Shown: positions 42,846-52,433, numbered from the stretch's first letter. The stretch: DNA of 64,000 bases from an uncultured Clostridia bacterium (GCA_944385895.1 CALWYZ010000001.1:1-64000); one strand, 5' to 3'. Notes: generated by a model not told the origin, from the letters alone. Numbers and translations: made by a program.

Positions 42846-44012
42846 ATGAAATTATCAAATGATCTGACAAAAAAGATACTGTTTATCAGCTTTTGCATAA
42901 TAGTAATGATCACCGTTGCGCTGAATATCGGAAATGTATTCAGACTGCTGTCAGCTGCGCTGACTATACTAACGCCGGTTATAGGCGGATTTTGTGCCGC
43001 GTTTATACTTAATATAGTAATGAAGTTTTTTGAGGAACGGGTGTTTTTCTTTCTCAAAAAACGTAAAAAAGGCGCAAAATTTATACGACCTTTAAGTCTT
43101 GTGTCGGCGTTTATAGTGTTTTTGGGAGCGATCACGGTGATTCTGCTTGTCATAATACCTCAGGTTTCGCAGACAGCCCAGTCGATTGTACAGGGCTTTC
43201 CGGCGTTTACCGACCGTGTACTTGATTTTACAGAAAATATACTTGAACGCTTTGATATAACGCGCGAACGTATTTCAGAGATACTGCTTGGCGGAGAGGA
43301 GCTTATTACAAAGATCGGAAACTTCGTCAAGGATAATATGAACGGATTTTTGCAGTCTGCCAAAACTATAGGCGGATCGGTGGTATCGGTTGTAATCAAT
43401 GTGGTATTAAGCATTTTTATAGCGTTTTACTTTTTATTACAAAAGGATCTTATTATAAACCAGTGTCAGAGACTTGCCGGCGCGGTCCTGAGCCAGAAGG
43501 TATATAATAAGACGGCGCGTATCCTGAACCTGTCAAACCGCGCGTTTGCCAACTTTATAAGCGGGCAGTTTATAGACGCGATTATATTGGGAGTTCTGTG
43601 CTTTATCGGTATGCTCATTTTCCGGTTTCCGTATCCGGAGGTCGTTGCGGTGCTTGTAGGGGTAAGCGCTCTTATACCGATACTGGGCGCGTGGCTAGGC
43701 GGAGGAATATCGGCAGTACTGATACTTATAAACAATCCGATAAAAGCATTATGGTTTCTTGTTTTTCTTGTTGTGCTGCAGCAGCTGGAGAGCAATCTTA
43801 TCTATCCACGAGTTGTCGGAAAACAAGTGGGGCTGCCCGGAGTATGGGTCCTTTTGGCGGTTGTGATAGGAACAGGGGTATACGGAGCTTTTGGAGCGCT
43901 GCTTGCGGTTCCGGTAGCGTCGGTAGCCTATACGCTGCTGTCTGATTTTGTGGCATACAGAAATGAGAGAAAAGCAAAAAAACAAAATGACGGATCTTTG
44001 GACAGAGCTTAA
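42846..44012 (+). CDS. AI-2E family transporter (UPF0118)
   Basis: The 388-residue protein has about eight spans and the family motifs PVIGGFCAAF near 45, a long central amphipathic region, V-G-V-S-A-L-I-P-I-L-G-A near 278 and N-L-I-Y-P-R-V-V-G near 320. Members export autoinducer-2 or act as Na+/H+ antiporters; the substrate is unclear. ATG at 42846 has CGGAG six bases before it; a TTG at 42840 was rejected. Its end overlaps the next gene by 26 bp. Confidence 0.9.
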   Translation: MKLSNDLTKKILFISFCIIVMITVALNIGNVFRLLSAALTILTPVIGGFCAAFILNIVMKFFEERVFFFLKKRKKGAKFIRPLSLVSAFIVFLGAITVILLVIIPQVSQTAQSIVQGFPAFTDRVLDFTENILERFDITRERISEILLGGEELITKIGNFVKDNMNGFLQSAKTIGGSVVSVVINVVLSIFIAFYFLLQKDLIINQCQRLAGAVLSQKVYNKTARILNLSNRAFANFISGQFIDAIILGVLCFIGMLIFRFPYPEVVAVLVGVSALIPILGAWLGGGISAVLILINNPIKALWFLVFLVVLQQLESNLIYPRVVGKQVGLPGVWVLLAVVIGTGVYGAFGALLAVPVASVAYTLLSDFVAYRNERKAKKQNDGSLDRA

Positions 44013-45021
44013 AGAATCAAAAAATAAGGTATATGTTTACGGTACCGGTAATGGTGCGGACAAGTTATTTGAAGTGCTCAACGCGTACGGCATACAGGTA
44101 TCAGGAGTGTTTGTAAGCGACGGATTTGTCCGTGACAAATCATACCGTGGATTTAAGATCTGCAGTTATGACGAGATTTCAAAAAACTCTGCGGACTTTA
44201 TTGTGCTTACAGCTTTTGGAAGCAACCGTCAAGAAGTGATTGAAAATATAAAAAGGATTGCTGCAGAGCGTCAGCTGTATGCGCCGGATCTGCCTGTGTA
44301 CGGCGATCAGCTGTTTAACGCTGAGTTTTATGCAGTTCATCAATCCGATATCGAGTTTGTCCGCTCAAGGCTCAGCGACAGCCGGTCGGTATATGTGTTT
44401 GAAAATATTTTAAATTACAAGCTTTCCGGAAAAATCGATTACCTGTTTGACTGTCAGAGCGACAGACATGAAGTGTATGAAAACATATTAAAGCCGTCAG
44501 AAAGGGAAATATATATAGATCTGGGTGCTTATCGCGGTGATACGGTAGCTGAGTTTTTGGAATATGCCGGCGGGTATGCTGAAATATACGCTGTTGAGCC
44601 GGACAAAAAAAGCTATGACAAGCTGGCGGCAAAGTACTCGGATTATAAAAATATATTCTGTATTAATGCCGCAGCCGGTTGCGGTATAAAAGATGTAAAA
44701 TTTCAATTTGAATCGGGAAGGGGTTCTCATATTTCCGATATGGGGATGAAAGTGGCATCATGCTCGGTTGACGGTATTTTAAACGGCAGCAAAGCGACAG
44801 TGATAAAAATGGATGTTGAGGGCAGTGAGAGCAATGCTGTCGCAGGCGCGGCACAAACCATTCTCAGATATAAGCCCAGGCTTCAGATAGCTGCATATCA
44901 CCGCAGTGAAGATATATTTTCAATAGTCAGGCAAGTACTTAATATCAGAGATGACTATCGGGTATTTATGCGTCACCATCCGTATATCCCGGCTTGGGAT
45001 ACAGATTATTACTTTATATAA
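43987..45021 (+). CDS. FkbM family methyltransferase with N-terminal Rossmann-like domain
   Basis: The 344-residue protein begins with a VYVYGTGNGADKLF Rossmann-like motif (about 14-27), as in PglD_N-type nucleotide-sugar domains, and then an FkbM methyltransferase domain: IYIDLGAYRGDTV near 178, EIYAVEPD near 203 and V-I-K-M-D-V-E-G-S-E near 273. FkbM domains O-methylate sugars or natural products. ATG at 43987 lies inside the transporter gene, with only a weak ribosome site, so coupled translation is likely. The target is unknown; a surface glycan is plausible. Confidence 0.85.
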   Translation: MTDLWTELKESKNKVYVYGTGNGADKLFEVLNAYGIQVSGVFVSDGFVRDKSYRGFKICSYDEISKNSADFIVLTAFGSNRQEVIENIKRIAAERQLYAPDLPVYGDQLFNAEFYAVHQSDIEFVRSRLSDSRSVYVFENILNYKLSGKIDYLFDCQSDRHEVYENILKPSEREIYIDLGAYRGDTVAEFLEYAGGYAEIYAVEPDKKSYDKLAAKYSDYKNIFCINAAAGCGIKDVKFQFESGRGSHISDMGMKVASCSVDGILNGSKATVIKMDVEGSESNAVAGAAQTILRYKPRLQIAAYHRSEDIFSIVRQVLNIRDDYRVFMRHHPYIPAWDTDYYFI

Positions 45022-45050
45022 AAAGCAAGGCAATAAGCCTTGCTTTTTAT
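45020..45050. terminator. Bidirectional terminator
   Basis: AAAAGCAAGGC and GCCTTGCTTTT pair around AATAA between convergent genes. Confidence 0.9.
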
Positions 45051-45796
45051 ATTTCTAATTCAGCTGTGATTCCGTAATGATCAGAATGCATTATATTCTT
45101 ATCACGTATATCAACAATATCGAATTTAAGACATTTTATTTGTGGGCTCAGAAAAATATAATCTATCGTAATAGGCTTACATTCACCCAATCCGTGGTAT
45201 GTGGGCATATCGACCGGTTTATGAGCTGCATTCGAGGCGTTGATAAAAAATTTGTTGGCGGTGCAAACTGTCTGAGAATCGGGCGTGTCATTGAAATCGC
45301 CTGTAAGCACAACCGGCATGGAGGAAAAGTTATCTGACGCAAATTTTGCAATTTGCTTTATTCCCTCCGTTCTGGCTTTGACTCCCACATGGTCAAGGTG
45401 TGTGTTTATAAAAACAAATTCGCTGCCGCTATATCTGTCCTTAAAACAGCACCAACAGGAGATGCGAACACATTTGGCATCCCACCCCAGACAGGATATA
45501 TTCGGTGTATCAGACAGCCAAAAATGTCCTTTTTCCAGTATATCGACACGTTTTGGATTCCAGTAAATCGGAGCTGCTTCTGGATTTGTTTCACTTCTGT
45601 ATACAAGATGGCACTTATAATTTTCAATATCCGTTTCAAAGTACCGTTCCCATTCGGGTGTAACCTCCTGAAATCCTATTATATCAGGTGCGTTTTCAGT
45701 TACAGCCCGACGCATCAGCGGTCTGCGCAGCTTAAGCGAGCTTTTGCCCTCGACTCCCCAACACATCACATTTTGGCTCATTATTTTCAATGACAT
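45047..45796 (-). CDS. Endonuclease/exonuclease/phosphatase family protein
   Basis: The 249-residue protein has the EEP fold motifs MSQNVMCW at the start, IIGFQEVTPEW near 40 (metal Glu), FINTHLDHVG near 127, LTGDFNDTP near 165 and SDHYGITAEL at the end. These enzymes hydrolyse phosphodiesters in nucleic acids, lipids or sphingomyelin. No signal peptide, so it is probably cytoplasmic. ATG at 45796 with AAAGGGTGAT. Divergent from the hexosaminidase gene. Confidence 0.9.
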   Translation of the reverse strand: MSLKIMSQNVMCWGVEGKSSLKLRRPLMRRAVTENAPDIIGFQEVTPEWERYFETDIENYKCHLVYRSETNPEAAPIYWNPKRVDILEKGHFWLSDTPNISCLGWDAKCVRISCWCCFKDRYSGSEFVFINTHLDHVGVKARTEGIKQIAKFASDNFSSMPVVLTGDFNDTPDSQTVCTANKFFINASNAAHKPVDMPTYHGLGECKPITIDYIFLSPQIKCLKFDIVDIRDKNIMHSDHYGITAELEI

Positions 45797-45870
45797 AATA
45801 ATCACCCTTTCCCGGTTATTATATCATCGAAAAAATTATATTACAACTCCAAATTATTTATAAAGAATTA

Positions 45871-45899
45871 TTGACTTTGATTTTATTAAATAATATACT
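45871..45899 (+). promoter_or_regulatory. Promoter of the GH20 gene
   Basis: TTGACT at 45871-45876, 17 bp, TATACT at 45894-45899. Confidence 0.8.
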
Positions 45900-45927
45900 T
45901 AGTTTAAATTTGAGGGAGGTTGTTGAT

Positions 45928-47796
45928 ATGTACAGCTTAGAATTATTACCTTTGGATCTCAGACAGGGTGCAGAAGAATTATGTGATATGCTGGATATTC
46001 CGGTATCTGCCAGCGGCAAGCCCATAACGGCTCAAACGGGGGATATGTCTATTGATACGACAGGTGATAAGGTCGTGATAACATATAGGACAAAGCCGCA
46101 GTTTTTCAGAATGCTGTCAATGCTTACAGGCGCTGTTGAAGGCAAGTACAGTGAAAATCCTAGACAGACAATGCTCTGCTATATGGCTGACCAATCCAGA
46201 AATGCGGTTTTCAATATGGCTAGTGCAAAGCGTATGATACGTTATCTTGCGGCACTGGGCTTTGATTCATTGATGCTTTATACGGAGGACACATATGAGA
46301 TAGAGGGCCAGCCGTATTTTGGATATATGCGTGGGCGCTGGACACAAAAGGAGCTTACAGAACTTGTAGAGTACGGGGAAAAATTCGGTATCGAGCTTAT
46401 ACCGTGCATACAGACATTGGCTCACCTTGAACGAATGATGCGCTGGAAATGCTATAGGCCGATAGTCGATTGCGCAGATATACTTCTTGCCGGTGATGAA
46501 AAAACATATGCGCTTATTGACGATATGTTTAAAGCTTGCTCAAAAGCATTTAAAAGCCGCAGAATCAATATTGGTCTTGACGAGGCGCATATGCTGGGCT
46601 TGGGCAAATATCTGGATATTAACGGATATCACAACCGTTCTGAAATAATGCTCAATCATCTGAGTAAGGTGTGTGAAATCGCCCATAAATACGGATTTCA
46701 TCCTATGATGTGGAGCGATATGTTTTTCAGGATCGCTTTTGGTACATATTATGTCAAATCCGGCGAAATAACAAAAGAAGTTATTGATAAGGTACCGCAG
46801 GATCTGACCCTTATATACTGGGATTATTATACGAGCGACAAAGAGCTGTTTTCACATATGGTCAAGTGTCATAAATCATTCAATAACCCCGTAGCGTTTG
46901 CCGGAGGATGTCATAAATGGAATGGTTTTGTGGCAAACAACATGGTTACATATGATTTGGAGAGCATGCATATAGATGAATGCTTTAAACAAGGTCTTGA
47001 CCAGATAATCGCAACCGGCTGGGGCGATGACGGAGCTGAGGCTGCACATTTCTCCATCATCCCGGGTCTTGCTCTGTACGCAGAAAAGTGCTATAAGGGT
47101 GATTTTGACAGAAAGTGGTTTGATACTCGTTTTGAAAATATATTTAAAATACCGATGCACCCGTTTGAGGTGATGAACGATGTCGACTGTCCGCCTGGAT
47201 TTAAGCCTGCCAAAAACGGCAGACGTACAAATTTCCATAAAAATATGGTATATTTTGATGTGCTGACCGGTCTTAACAATAAGTATATAAGCAGGGATGA
47301 ATGTGCTGAGTTTTATTCAAAGATGGCTGATACACTTGAAAAGTACAGCAGCAATGATAAGTTTGGGTATATGATAAGAGTGGCACGTGACGTGGCAAAA
47401 GTACTTGCCCTCAAATCGACTGTTCCGTTGGATATACGTGCGGCATATGAAAAACATGACATAGCAGAGCTTGCCCGTATCGCAAAAGAGGATCTGCCTG
47501 CTCTTATCGAGGCTACGGATAATTTGCTAAAAAGCGTTACAGAACAATGGAGAACTGAAAGCCGAGCATTCGGTCTGGAGGTTCAGCAGCTGCGCCTTGG
47601 CGGTGCAAAGGAGCGCCTTAAGGGAGTTATCGATGTAATAAATGATTACTGTGAGGGCAGAATCGACAAAATAGATGAGCTTGAGGAAAAAGTACTTTGG
47701 TCTGACTGCAGGACAAAAGATACGGATGATCTGGCTCCTGAATCGGGAGCGGGAAATAATGTCTGGAGATCAAGCTCGACTGTAAATATAATTTAA
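45928..47796 (+). CDS. GH20 beta-N-acetylhexosaminidase (GcnA-like, intracellular)
   Basis: The 622-residue enzyme has the GH20 barrel with the catalytic pair Asp218-Glu219 in NIGLDEAH, MLYTEDTYE near 117, PMMWSDMFFRI near 260 and T-G-W-G-D-D-G-A-E near 363. Length and motifs fit the GcnA subgroup of streptococci, exo-beta-D-N-acetylglucosaminidases without secretion signals. It releases GlcNAc or GalNAc from oligosaccharides or muropeptides brought into the cell. ATG at 45928 has GGGAGG eight bases upstream. Released GlcNAc would feed GlcN6P, the effector of the glmS ribozyme in this window; a regulatory link is only a thought. Confidence 0.9.
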   Translation: MYSLELLPLDLRQGAEELCDMLDIPVSASGKPITAQTGDMSIDTTGDKVVITYRTKPQFFRMLSMLTGAVEGKYSENPRQTMLCYMADQSRNAVFNMASAKRMIRYLAALGFDSLMLYTEDTYEIEGQPYFGYMRGRWTQKELTELVEYGEKFGIELIPCIQTLAHLERMMRWKCYRPIVDCADILLAGDEKTYALIDDMFKACSKAFKSRRINIGLDEAHMLGLGKYLDINGYHNRSEIMLNHLSKVCEIAHKYGFHPMMWSDMFFRIAFGTYYVKSGEITKEVIDKVPQDLTLIYWDYYTSDKELFSHMVKCHKSFNNPVAFAGGCHKWNGFVANNMVTYDLESMHIDECFKQGLDQIIATGWGDDGAEAAHFSIIPGLALYAEKCYKGDFDRKWFDTRFENIFKIPMHPFEVMNDVDCPPGFKPAKNGRRTNFHKNMVYFDVLTGLNNKYISRDECAEFYSKMADTLEKYSSNDKFGYMIRVARDVAKVLALKSTVPLDIRAAYEKHDIAELARIAKEDLPALIEATDNLLKSVTEQWRTESRAFGLEVQQLRLGGAKERLKGVIDVINDYCEGRIDKIDELEEKVLWSDCRTKDTDDLAPESGAGNNVWRSSSTVNII

Positions 47797-47797
47797 C

Positions 47798-47837
47798 TGA
47801 AAACAGCGCGGTAAATAATATTACCGTGCTGTTTTGT
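47798..47837 (+). terminator. Terminator of the GH20 gene
   Basis: AAAACAGCGCGGTAA pairs with TTACCGTGCTGTTTT, short T tract. Confidence 0.8.
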
Positions 47838-47949
47838 ATATTATGTATAATATTTAAGCAACTGTGTGCAGGTTAATTAAATAAGTGTTGCAAAATATCA
47901 TACCTCAATATATAATGTTAATAACAATAAAATAAGGCTGGGCTATATT

Positions 47950-49629
47950 ATGAAAAAAGCAATATCAGTTATTATGATCTTGACAATATTTATAACCTGC
48001 TTAAGCGGATGTGCAAAAAAGCCTGTTACGGACAATGAAAATACTGATGTTCAGGAAGATATTGATACAAATGATAATGTCGAAACAGGAACAGATTCAA
48101 AAAATCCGGCATCAGACAATACGGACAGCGGCTCAAATAACGCAGCTGTGACTAATGATACACAGAATGATACTGATCAGAAACCCAGCTCGTCTGGACA
48201 GCAGAATTTGCCAGACAGCAGTAATGACAGCGGTACCTCATCCGGCGGCAGCCAGAACAGCTGGAATCCGGAGGTTATAATTGGAGGGGAGCCGGGGGAT
48301 ATCGATCCGGATGAAATACCGGTTTTTGAAAGCGACGGAGAAATAGACTACCGCTATGAAGGAGTAAAGGATGATCTGCCGTATATCGACAAGGCTGAAA
48401 CCACTATCTCTGATTTTATTGTTACAAGTGATAATTATGACGAGAGAAAGCTGTCATTGCCGATAATTAAAATAAACACCTATAACGGAAAGGACATAAC
48501 GTCAAAAACTCAGTATGTCAGTTCTACTATTTCCATAACCAATACACTTAAAAACTACTCGCTTACCGAAACGACTGTCGATGTGCGCGGGCGAGGTAAT
48601 TCTACATGGCAGTATTTTGATAAAAAAGCATATAAACTGAAGTTTACCGTAAAAACCGATCTGTTTGGGATGGGTGCTGCCAAAAAATGGGTTCTATTGG
48701 CAAATGCCCTTGACGAGAGCATGATGCGAAATTATATAGCCTTTAGTCTAGGACATATTCTCAATCTGGAGTATACAAGCGACTTCCAGTTTGTAAATCT
48801 GTATCTGAACGGTGAATATAAGGGAGTTTATCTCTTGTGTGAACAGGTGCAGGAAGGAGAGACTCGCGTTAATATAAACAGTTCCAAAACCGGTCAGGTT
48901 GATACCGGATACCTGCTGGAGGGAATTAATGTTAACATGGCAGTAGATTACAAGACTTTCACACTCGACAGCGTCAACGGTCAGCAGCTGGGAGATCCGG
49001 GTAAGTTTACGTTTATTATAAAATCTCCTGAGCTCTTGGAATGTACCTCTGAACAGGTCAGCTATATTTCCGATTATGTCAAAAAGGCAAACGAAGCTAT
49101 CTTTAATAAGGATTGGGCAAGTATACAGAATTATATAGATGTTGATTCCTTTGTAAATATGTTTCTTTTAGACGAAATACTTCTAAATCAGGATATGGGC
49201 TACAGCTTTTATATGTATAAAAAGCAGAGCGGTAAACTGTATATGGGTCCCATGTGGGACTTTGATCAGGCGTGCGGCTCTTCCTCACATGGCGGCATAG
49301 GTTATAAGGGTTGGTATGCGGGCAGTGAGCATGAGTGGTTTACTACCCTGATTGAAATTCCTCAGTTCAAAGAGCTTGTTTCAAAGCGTTACCAGCAGAA
49401 AAAAGACGAAATACACAGTCTGCTGGACAGTATCGATAATATAATAAATAAGCACAGTTTTGATTTTGCAATGAGCAATTATGTATTTAACACATTTGGA
49501 GATACTAATCGTTGGCGCACAGTATATGAAATAGCAAGCTTAAAGACGTACAAGGAACATGTTGTTTTTTTAAAGACCTGGCTTACAAACAGATTTATAT
49601 GGATGGAAGATCAGCTGGGTGTGAAATAA
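47950..49629 (+). CDS. CotH-family lipoprotein (spore-coat kinase-like)
   Basis: The 559-residue protein has a lipobox L-S-G-C (Cys21), a Ser/Asn/Asp-rich linker (about 25-130) and a CotH domain with RGRGNSTW at 213-220, K-x-Y-K-L-K-F, EQVQEGETRV near 300 and M-G-P-M-W-D-F-D-Q-A near 435. CotH of Bacillus is an atypical protein kinase that phosphorylates coat proteins; many extracellular lipoprotein forms exist whose role is not known. The D-F-D acidic motif is intact. Placement on the outer membrane face means ATP supply is an open question. Flanked by terminators, so a single gene. Confidence 0.88.
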   Translation: MKKAISVIMILTIFITCLSGCAKKPVTDNENTDVQEDIDTNDNVETGTDSKNPASDNTDSGSNNAAVTNDTQNDTDQKPSSSGQQNLPDSSNDSGTSSGGSQNSWNPEVIIGGEPGDIDPDEIPVFESDGEIDYRYEGVKDDLPYIDKAETTISDFIVTSDNYDERKLSLPIIKINTYNGKDITSKTQYVSSTISITNTLKNYSLTETTVDVRGRGNSTWQYFDKKAYKLKFTVKTDLFGMGAAKKWVLLANALDESMMRNYIAFSLGHILNLEYTSDFQFVNLYLNGEYKGVYLLCEQVQEGETRVNINSSKTGQVDTGYLLEGINVNMAVDYKTFTLDSVNGQQLGDPGKFTFIIKSPELLECTSEQVSYISDYVKKANEAIFNKDWASIQNYIDVDSFVNMFLLDEILLNQDMGYSFYMYKKQSGKLYMGPMWDFDQACGSSSHGGIGYKGWYAGSEHEWFTTLIEIPQFKELVSKRYQQKKDEIHSLLDSIDNIINKHSFDFAMSNYVFNTFGDTNRWRTVYEIASLKTYKEHVVFLKTWLTNRFIWMEDQLGVK

Positions 49630-49641
49630 AACCGTATATGC

Positions 49642-49681
49642 CTAAAAAATGCAGAGCTTATTTTCAGCTCTGCATTTTTTT
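49642..49681. terminator. Terminator shared by cotH-like and the 71-residue gene
   Basis: AAAAATGCAGAGC (49644-49656) pairs with GCTCTGCATTTTT (49667-49679). On the minus strand the arm contains the last codons of the small gene and its TGA is in the loop. Confidence 0.88.
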
Positions 49682-49879
49682 ATTTATCATATAGACAAGC
49701 TTTTTTATGAATTGTTCAGGCGAAGGCTTTTCAGGGAAAAGCTTTTCAAGCTCTGCCAATACTTTCGGGTCGTCGGTGTCATAACAACGGTCTATGGTAA
49801 GGGCTATTTCTCTTTTATAGCTTTCGGCATCTGTATTTCTTGCCTTTGCTGCACGTTTAAAAACCTCGTCTATATCCAT
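49664..49879 (-). CDS. 71-residue protein resembling Spo0A C-terminal-like small proteins
   Basis: The protein (71 residues, helical) has I-D-R-C-Y-D-T-D-D-P-K-V and K-P-S-P-E-Q-F-I near the end, a pattern like short Firmicutes proteins annotated as Spo0A C-terminal domain-containing. It lacks the DNA-recognition segment of real Spo0A, so DNA binding is doubtful. ATG at 49879 is 10 bp after the DUF2812 gene, an operon. The family match is from memory and modest. Confidence 0.6.
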   Translation of the reverse strand: MDIDEVFKRAAKARNTDAESYKREIALTIDRCYDTDDPKVLAELEKLFPEKPSPEQFIKKLVYMINKKMQS

Positions 49880-49889
49880 AAAAACTCCC

Positions 49890-50399
49890 CTAAGACTGCT
49901 GTTTTAGCAATTTAATATATTTTTCTGTTCTCGATGCGTTGTAAAAACAGGAAACGGAAAATATCAAAAACACCGCAGCCGGGGCGTATAACATATAAAA
50001 CATATAGCGCATAGAGGTAAGACAAAGCATCGCAAAAACCGCGGTATAAATGATACCATGCAGAGAAAGCGAACTTCTGTATCTTTCAAACGCCAGCTTT
50101 TTTTCGTTGATAGTCATAAGCTCCGGCAAGCCTTTGCTTTTTGTTTTTTTGAACAGTGCCATGTCTGAGGTGGCGTATATTGCTTTTAAATCCTTATCCT
50201 TCTTTTTATAATCAAGAGCCAGAAAACTTTTTTTGCCGCGTTTTAACGGTATGTATTCATAATTTACAGTGTTATTCGTTTTCTCAAATCTGAAAGTCAG
50301 CGGTGCCGCTGACATCAGCTCATAGCCTTCCTTGTTCATTTTTTCAAGCCAGCCGCACTCGTCGGCAAATGAAAAAAATATCTTGTGAAATACAGTCAT
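49890..50399 (-). CDS. DUF2812 membrane protein
   Basis: The 169-residue protein has an N-terminal DUF2812 domain (F-F-S-F-A-D-E-C-G-W-L-E-K-M-N-K-E-G-Y near 10-28, then an F-R-F-E strand) and two spans near 112-155. DUF2812 proteins usually lie beside a PadR regulator and may act as membrane anti-factors; here the partner is instead the 71-residue gene. ATG at 50399 with GGGAG. Confidence 0.85.
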   Translation of the reverse strand: MTVFHKIFFSFADECGWLEKMNKEGYELMSAAPLTFRFEKTNNTVNYEYIPLKRGKKSFLALDYKKKDKDLKAIYATSDMALFKKTKSKGLPELMTINEKKLAFERYRSSLSLHGIIYTAVFAMLCLTSMRYMFYMLYAPAAVFLIFSVSCFYNASRTEKYIKLLKQQS

Positions 50400-50535
50400 T
50401 TTTAACTCCCAAAATATATTATAAACAAAATCATAGCGCGTATGCCATTAAACAGAATACAATAAAGGCGAAAAAATGTCAATAAACCAAAAAACATATA
50501 TGTTTTGCGCATGTAAGTTGCTGTATTCAAAAAAT

Positions 50536-50606
50536 AAAACACAGCGCAAATCAGTTTTATCTGCTTAATATCAGATATTTCCGCAGCGCTGTGCTTTTTG
50601 TTTAGA
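50536..50606 (-). terminator. Terminator-like long hairpin after the TIM-barrel gene
   Basis: CACAGCGC and GCGCTGTG are 40 nt apart; the loop contains a smaller ATCTG/CAGAT hairpin. On the minus strand it is followed by a T-rich run. Confidence 0.6.
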
Positions 50607-50607
50607 A

Positions 50608-51477
50608 TTATTTGGAATATACGGTATCTGCGTATTTTTTAAGATTTTCAAGTCCGATCTGAACGCCTTTTACGCAGTCTTCCATACCCTCAAATTCAAT
50701 AGCTATATAACCGTTATAACCTGCGTTTTTCAGTGCATAAAGACATTGCGTTATTGGAACATCGCCGTGTCCGATTATGGTGCCTCTAAGAAAATTGCCG
50801 CCTCTGGACATAAAAAACCCAGCACCCGGGTTGGGAGATTGGCCGCTCTTGACAATAAAATCCTTGGCATGTACATAAAATGCATATCGTGCCGCTCTGC
50901 CGACAGCGATTGCCGGATCATCGTCTGCGCACAGAAAGTTACCCATGTCAATAAGCCAGCCAAAATTGTCATGCGCTACAGTGTTTATAAGCTTTTCTAC
51001 CCGCATGCTGTCCTGAGAAAAAAAGCCGTGGTTTTCTGTCATGGTTTTAATCCCGATGCTTTTTGCGTACTCGGTCACCTTGCGGCAGCCGTATGCCAAA
51101 CGGCTGACAACGTTGTCATATCCCTCATAATGATTTGCTGTCTTTCCGCTGCATACATCGTGGCGCATTAAAGGACTGCCCAGAATTTTTGCGATATCGA
51201 CCTGTGAGCATACACGCTCAATTTCTTTTTCGATATCGCCGCCGCTTCCGTTCAAAAAATCCGCAGATACGGCATAGTTGGAAATTTCTATCCCGGTTTG
51301 AGCGGCATGCAGGGCAAGCTGTTTTGCGGTTTCCGTGGCATTTTGACCCAATGCAGAGTCCGTAAATTCTATACCGTCAAACCCCATTTCCTTGACCTTT
51401 GTTATACAGTCTGTAATGGAAAGTTTGCCGATTTTTAAATATTGAGAAAAGCTGTATGAGCTTACAGAAAATTTCAT
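50608..51477 (-). CDS. Sugar phosphate isomerase/epimerase-family TIM barrel (AP_endonuc_2)
   Basis: The 289-residue protein begins MKFSVSSYSFSQYL and has the xylose-isomerase-like barrel with metal-binding E/D/H residues: GIEFTDS near 35, TMTENHGFF near 142, L-I-D-M-G-N near 172, YVHAKD near 197 and a final AIEFEGMED near 259. These enzymes isomerise or epimerise keto-sugars or act in inositol and keto-glycoside breakdown. It is one of three such barrels in this 5-kb cluster but not a recent copy of the others. ATG at 51477 without a strong ribosome site. Confidence 0.88.
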   Translation of the reverse strand: MKFSVSSYSFSQYLKIGKLSITDCITKVKEMGFDGIEFTDSALGQNATETAKQLALHAAQTGIEISNYAVSADFLNGSGGDIEKEIERVCSQVDIAKILGSPLMRHDVCSGKTANHYEGYDNVVSRLAYGCRKVTEYAKSIGIKTMTENHGFFSQDSMRVEKLINTVAHDNFGWLIDMGNFLCADDDPAIAVGRAARYAFYVHAKDFIVKSGQSPNPGAGFFMSRGGNFLRGTIIGHGDVPITQCLYALKNAGYNGYIAIEFEGMEDCVKGVQIGLENLKKYADTVYSK

Positions 51478-51581
51478 GTTATTACCTCATATTTACGTAG
51501 AACCGTTTGGTTTTACGGGAATATCGAATTTCATTTTATTTAAATTGTCAAATACCGTATTTAAAAGTATTCTCGGCTGGT

Positions 51582-52433
51582 TTAATTTGACTCCTTGATC
51601 AGATTGCTCAGAAAGGAGAACGCGGTGCGTATATCCTTTTCCGGTGTTTGACCGACCTCGCGCTCAATGGTGAGAAAACCGTGATAGCCGATATCATCGA
51701 GAGCTTTAAGATAGTTTTTGAAATCTACCGTTCCCTCACCCAGCGGCAGCTCGGTAAATGACGGGCTTTCAGGCTTTTCTACATCGATAATATGATAGAC
51801 TTCTTCAGGATTTCTGTAATAGTTGCGTCTGCCGTCTTTTGCATGAGTGTGGACTATATAATCGCGAAGATTGTAGACTGCCTGTACCGGATCATCTCCC
51901 GTAACCATAACAAGATTTGCAGGGTCAAGATTTACGGCAACACCGGTTGAATTCATGCTGTCAAGAAAGCCTTTGAGTACGGCAGATGTTTCAGGACCTG
52001 TTTCAATTGCAAAATGTGCGTCAAGAGAATCTGCATATTCTGCCAGTTTATAACATGCCTCCTGCATTATTTTATAACGGTCATGGTTCGGATCAGCCGG
52101 AACAACACCAATGTGAGTTGTTACTACATTTGTTTCAAGTTCCTTAGCAAGATCAAGTATACGCTTTGATTTTTCAATAAGCTCAGGATTGAGCTTAGGA
52201 TCATGGAACCCGCGGCCCAGATCACCGCAAAGCGCTGAGATTACAAGTCCATGGCTTTTGACCATGTCTAAAAATTCACGGCGTTTATCAGCGGACAGAT
52301 TTTCAGGTGCAAGTTCTCCGTATGTAGAATAAGCCTGTATTCCGACGGCTCCTATTTCTTTAGCCTTTTTCAGGGCTTCAGGTATAGGGAGTTTGAATGA
52401 TTCAAGCATAACTCCGATTGAAAAATTATACAT
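51582..52433 (-). CDS. Second xylose-isomerase-like TIM barrel
   Basis: The 283-residue protein has the same fold with G-I-Q-A-Y near 30, THIGVVPAD near 107, A-I-E-T-G-P-E-T near 145, N-L-D-P-A-N near 170, VHTHAKDGRR near 197 and L-T-I-E-R-E-V near 252. ATG at 52433 has AGGAG eight bases upstream; an ATG six bases earlier is too close to it. The gene is divergent from the AraC regulator, the usual layout for a regulated catabolic gene. Confidence 0.88.
   Translation of the reverse strand: MYNFSIGVMLESFKLPIPEALKKAKEIGAVGIQAYSTYGELAPENLSADKRREFLDMVKSHGLVISALCGDLGRGFHDPKLNPELIEKSKRILDLAKELETNVVTTHIGVVPADPNHDRYKIMQEACYKLAEYADSLDAHFAIETGPETSAVLKGFLDSMNSTGVAVNLDPANLVMVTGDDPVQAVYNLRDYIVHTHAKDGRRNYYRNPEEVYHIIDVEKPESPSFTELPLGEGTVDFKNYLKALDDIGYHGFLTIEREVGQTPEKDIRTAFSFLSNLIKESN

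Noticed and set aside
45353-45793. Plus-strand open frame of 146 codons opposite the EEP-family gene
   Set aside because: No ribosome site or recognisable motif; the minus frame carries all metal-site motifs.
50746-51171. Long plus-strand open frame opposite the first TIM-barrel gene
   Set aside because: Codon pattern and protein composition are random, and the minus-strand frame has clear family motifs.
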